A stretch of DNA of 64,000 nucleotides, taken from positions 248,001-312,000 of the forward strand of contig CAWCQU010000007.1 in NCBI GenBank assembly GCA_963797765.1. Reading direction: 5' to 3'. This DNA comes from JBGPTK01 sp963797765. Lineage in GTDB: Bacteria; Acidobacteriota; Terriglobia; Acidiferrales; UBA7541. The first letter of the stretch is position 1. Each line of letters opens with the position of its first letter. The position numbers and the translations under genes were made by a program. Positions 63,189 to 64,000 of the stretch are shown here, in pieces. The notes below the pieces were generated by a model, which saw only the letters and a list, made by a program, of their open reading frames with translations, made no database searches and had not been told where the DNA came from.

Positions 63189-64000
63189 ATGCGGCGATTT
63201 GTGGCGTTGATAGCGATTTTTCTGATCAGCATTCCAACGTTTGCGTTGCCTGCCGATTCGATGCAAGGCCTGGCCGGATACTCGCGGGATTCCGCAAAGG
63301 CGGAGCGCGATTGGGAGGCCAAATTCCAGGCGATACCTCAGCCGGACATCGAACGCGACAACATGAAGCGGCTGGCCGCGCGCCCGCACAATGTGGGCTC
63401 GCCTTACGACAAAGAGAACGCCGATTGGATTCTCTCGCAATACAAATCCTGGGGATTTGACGCGCACATTGAAGAGTTCGATGTTTTGTTCCCAACGCCG
63501 AAAGCGCGCGCCGTGGAACTGCTGGAGCCCACGAAATTCACCGCCAAATTGCAGGAGCCTGCTCTCGCGATCGATCCGACTTCCAACCAACAGTCGGAAC
63601 AGCTTCCCACCTACAACGCTTATTCGATTGATGGAGACGTGACGGCGCCGCTGGTCTACGTGAACTATGGCATCCCGGAGGATTACGAGCGGCTCGACCG
63701 GATGGGAATTTCGGTGAAAGGCGCCATTGTGATCGCGCGTTATTACCACTCCTGGCGCGGCATCAAGCCCAAGGTGGCCGCGGAGCACGGCGCAATTGGA
63801 TGCCTGATTTATTCCGATCCGCACGAAGACGGATATTTTCAAGGCGACGTCTTCCCTGCCGGCGCCTATCGCCCAGTGGAAGGAGTGCAGCGCGGTAGCG
63901 TCGCGGATAATCCGATTTTCCCGGGCGATCCGCTCACGCCTGGCGTGGGAGCAACCAAGGACGCGAAACGACTGGCCATCAAGGATTCACCTGTAATCAC
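63189..64000 (+). CDS. M28B peptidase (glutamate carboxypeptidase II-like), partial at the right edge
   Basis: Open from ATG 63189 to the window end with no stop, so the gene is cut off. A GGGGAGAG box precedes the start. A signal peptide (RFVALIAIFLISIPTFALP) is followed by the N-terminal part of a GCPII-type protein: ENMKRL-like linker, LVYVNYGIPEDYERLDRMG, GAIVIARYYHSWRGIKPKVAAEHGAIGCLIYSDPHEDGYFQG in sequence. This is the PA-insert region shared with the gene at 51965. The zinc domain is outside the window. It is the second M28B gene here, probably a paralogue of the first. Confidence 0.88.
   Translation, partial: MRRFVALIAIFLISIPTFALPADSMQGLAGYSRDSAKAERDWEAKFQAIPQPDIERDNMKRLAARPHNVGSPYDKENADWILSQYKSWGFDAHIEEFDVLFPTPKARAVELLEPTKFTAKLQEPALAIDPTSNQQSEQLPTYNAYSIDGDVTAPLVYVNYGIPEDYERLDRMGISVKGAIVIARYYHSWRGIKPKVAAEHGAIGCLIYSDPHEDGYFQGDVFPAGAYRPVEGVQRGSVADNPIFPGDPLTPGVGATKDAKRLAIKDSPVI

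Overview
The window looks like a chromosomal segment of a soil-type Acidobacteriota (high GC, no tRNA or rRNA genes seen). This is inferred from the gene set: many secreted metallopeptidases of families M1, M20, M28 and MA plus a P1 peptidase, a reaction-centre-type dihaem cytochrome c, DUF4337, FecR-like and PagL-like envelope proteins, a Ser/Thr kinase fused to a long TPR tail, and many small palindromic intergenic repeats. No marker gene is present, so the phylum call is an inference.

Layout. 1-2260: repeat-rich DNA and an IS110-family element. 2.3-13 kb: small secreted hypotheticals and a run of peptidases (M20, MA-like with TPR, M1, M28 lipoprotein) plus a FecR-like protein. 13-17.3 kb: a lower-GC secreted multi-repeat protein, a small membrane protein and a RelE/HigB-type toxin-antitoxin pair. 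17.4-26.8 kb: secreted hypothetical, pyruvate-kinase-like gene, dihaem cytochrome, HExxH membrane protein, sulfatase with a dockerin-like tail, AqpZ-like aquaporin and a broken VOC gene. 27-37.8 kb: class IV aminotransferase, DUF4337, pterin dehydratase, AcuI/YhdH reductase, MarR-GNAT fusion, MazEF, PagL-like protein, TolC/HlyD pair, HEAT protein and an EF-hand alpha/beta hydrolase.

37.98-48.36 kb is the most coherent unit, a purine-to-ureidoglycolate pathway: guanine deaminase, three-subunit xanthine dehydrogenase, allantoinase, a fused allantoicase/OHCU decarboxylase, 5-hydroxyisourate hydrolase and urate oxidase on the plus strand, with a citrate-lyase-beta-like DUF6986 protein converging from the minus strand. 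The genes overlap or nearly abut, so they are probably co-transcribed. Together they would take guanine through xanthine, urate, 5-hydroxyisourate, OHCU, S-allantoin and allantoate to ureidoglycolate. No ureidoglycolate-processing enzyme or permease is visible; the DUF6986 protein and the class III aminotransferase downstream are candidates for the glyoxylate end.

48.6-64 kb: secreted phosphoesterase, small membrane protein, class III aminotransferase, M28B/P1 peptidase operon, frameshifted beta-propeller-like gene, large kinase-TPR protein, frameshifted TPR protein and a second M28B-like peptidase cut by the window edge.

Two features cut across the whole window. At least ten genes carry small indels that break otherwise conserved frames, which looks more like assembly error than decay. 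The gaps between genes are filled with at least six families of short palindromic repeats; two of these share an unusual double-hairpin architecture.
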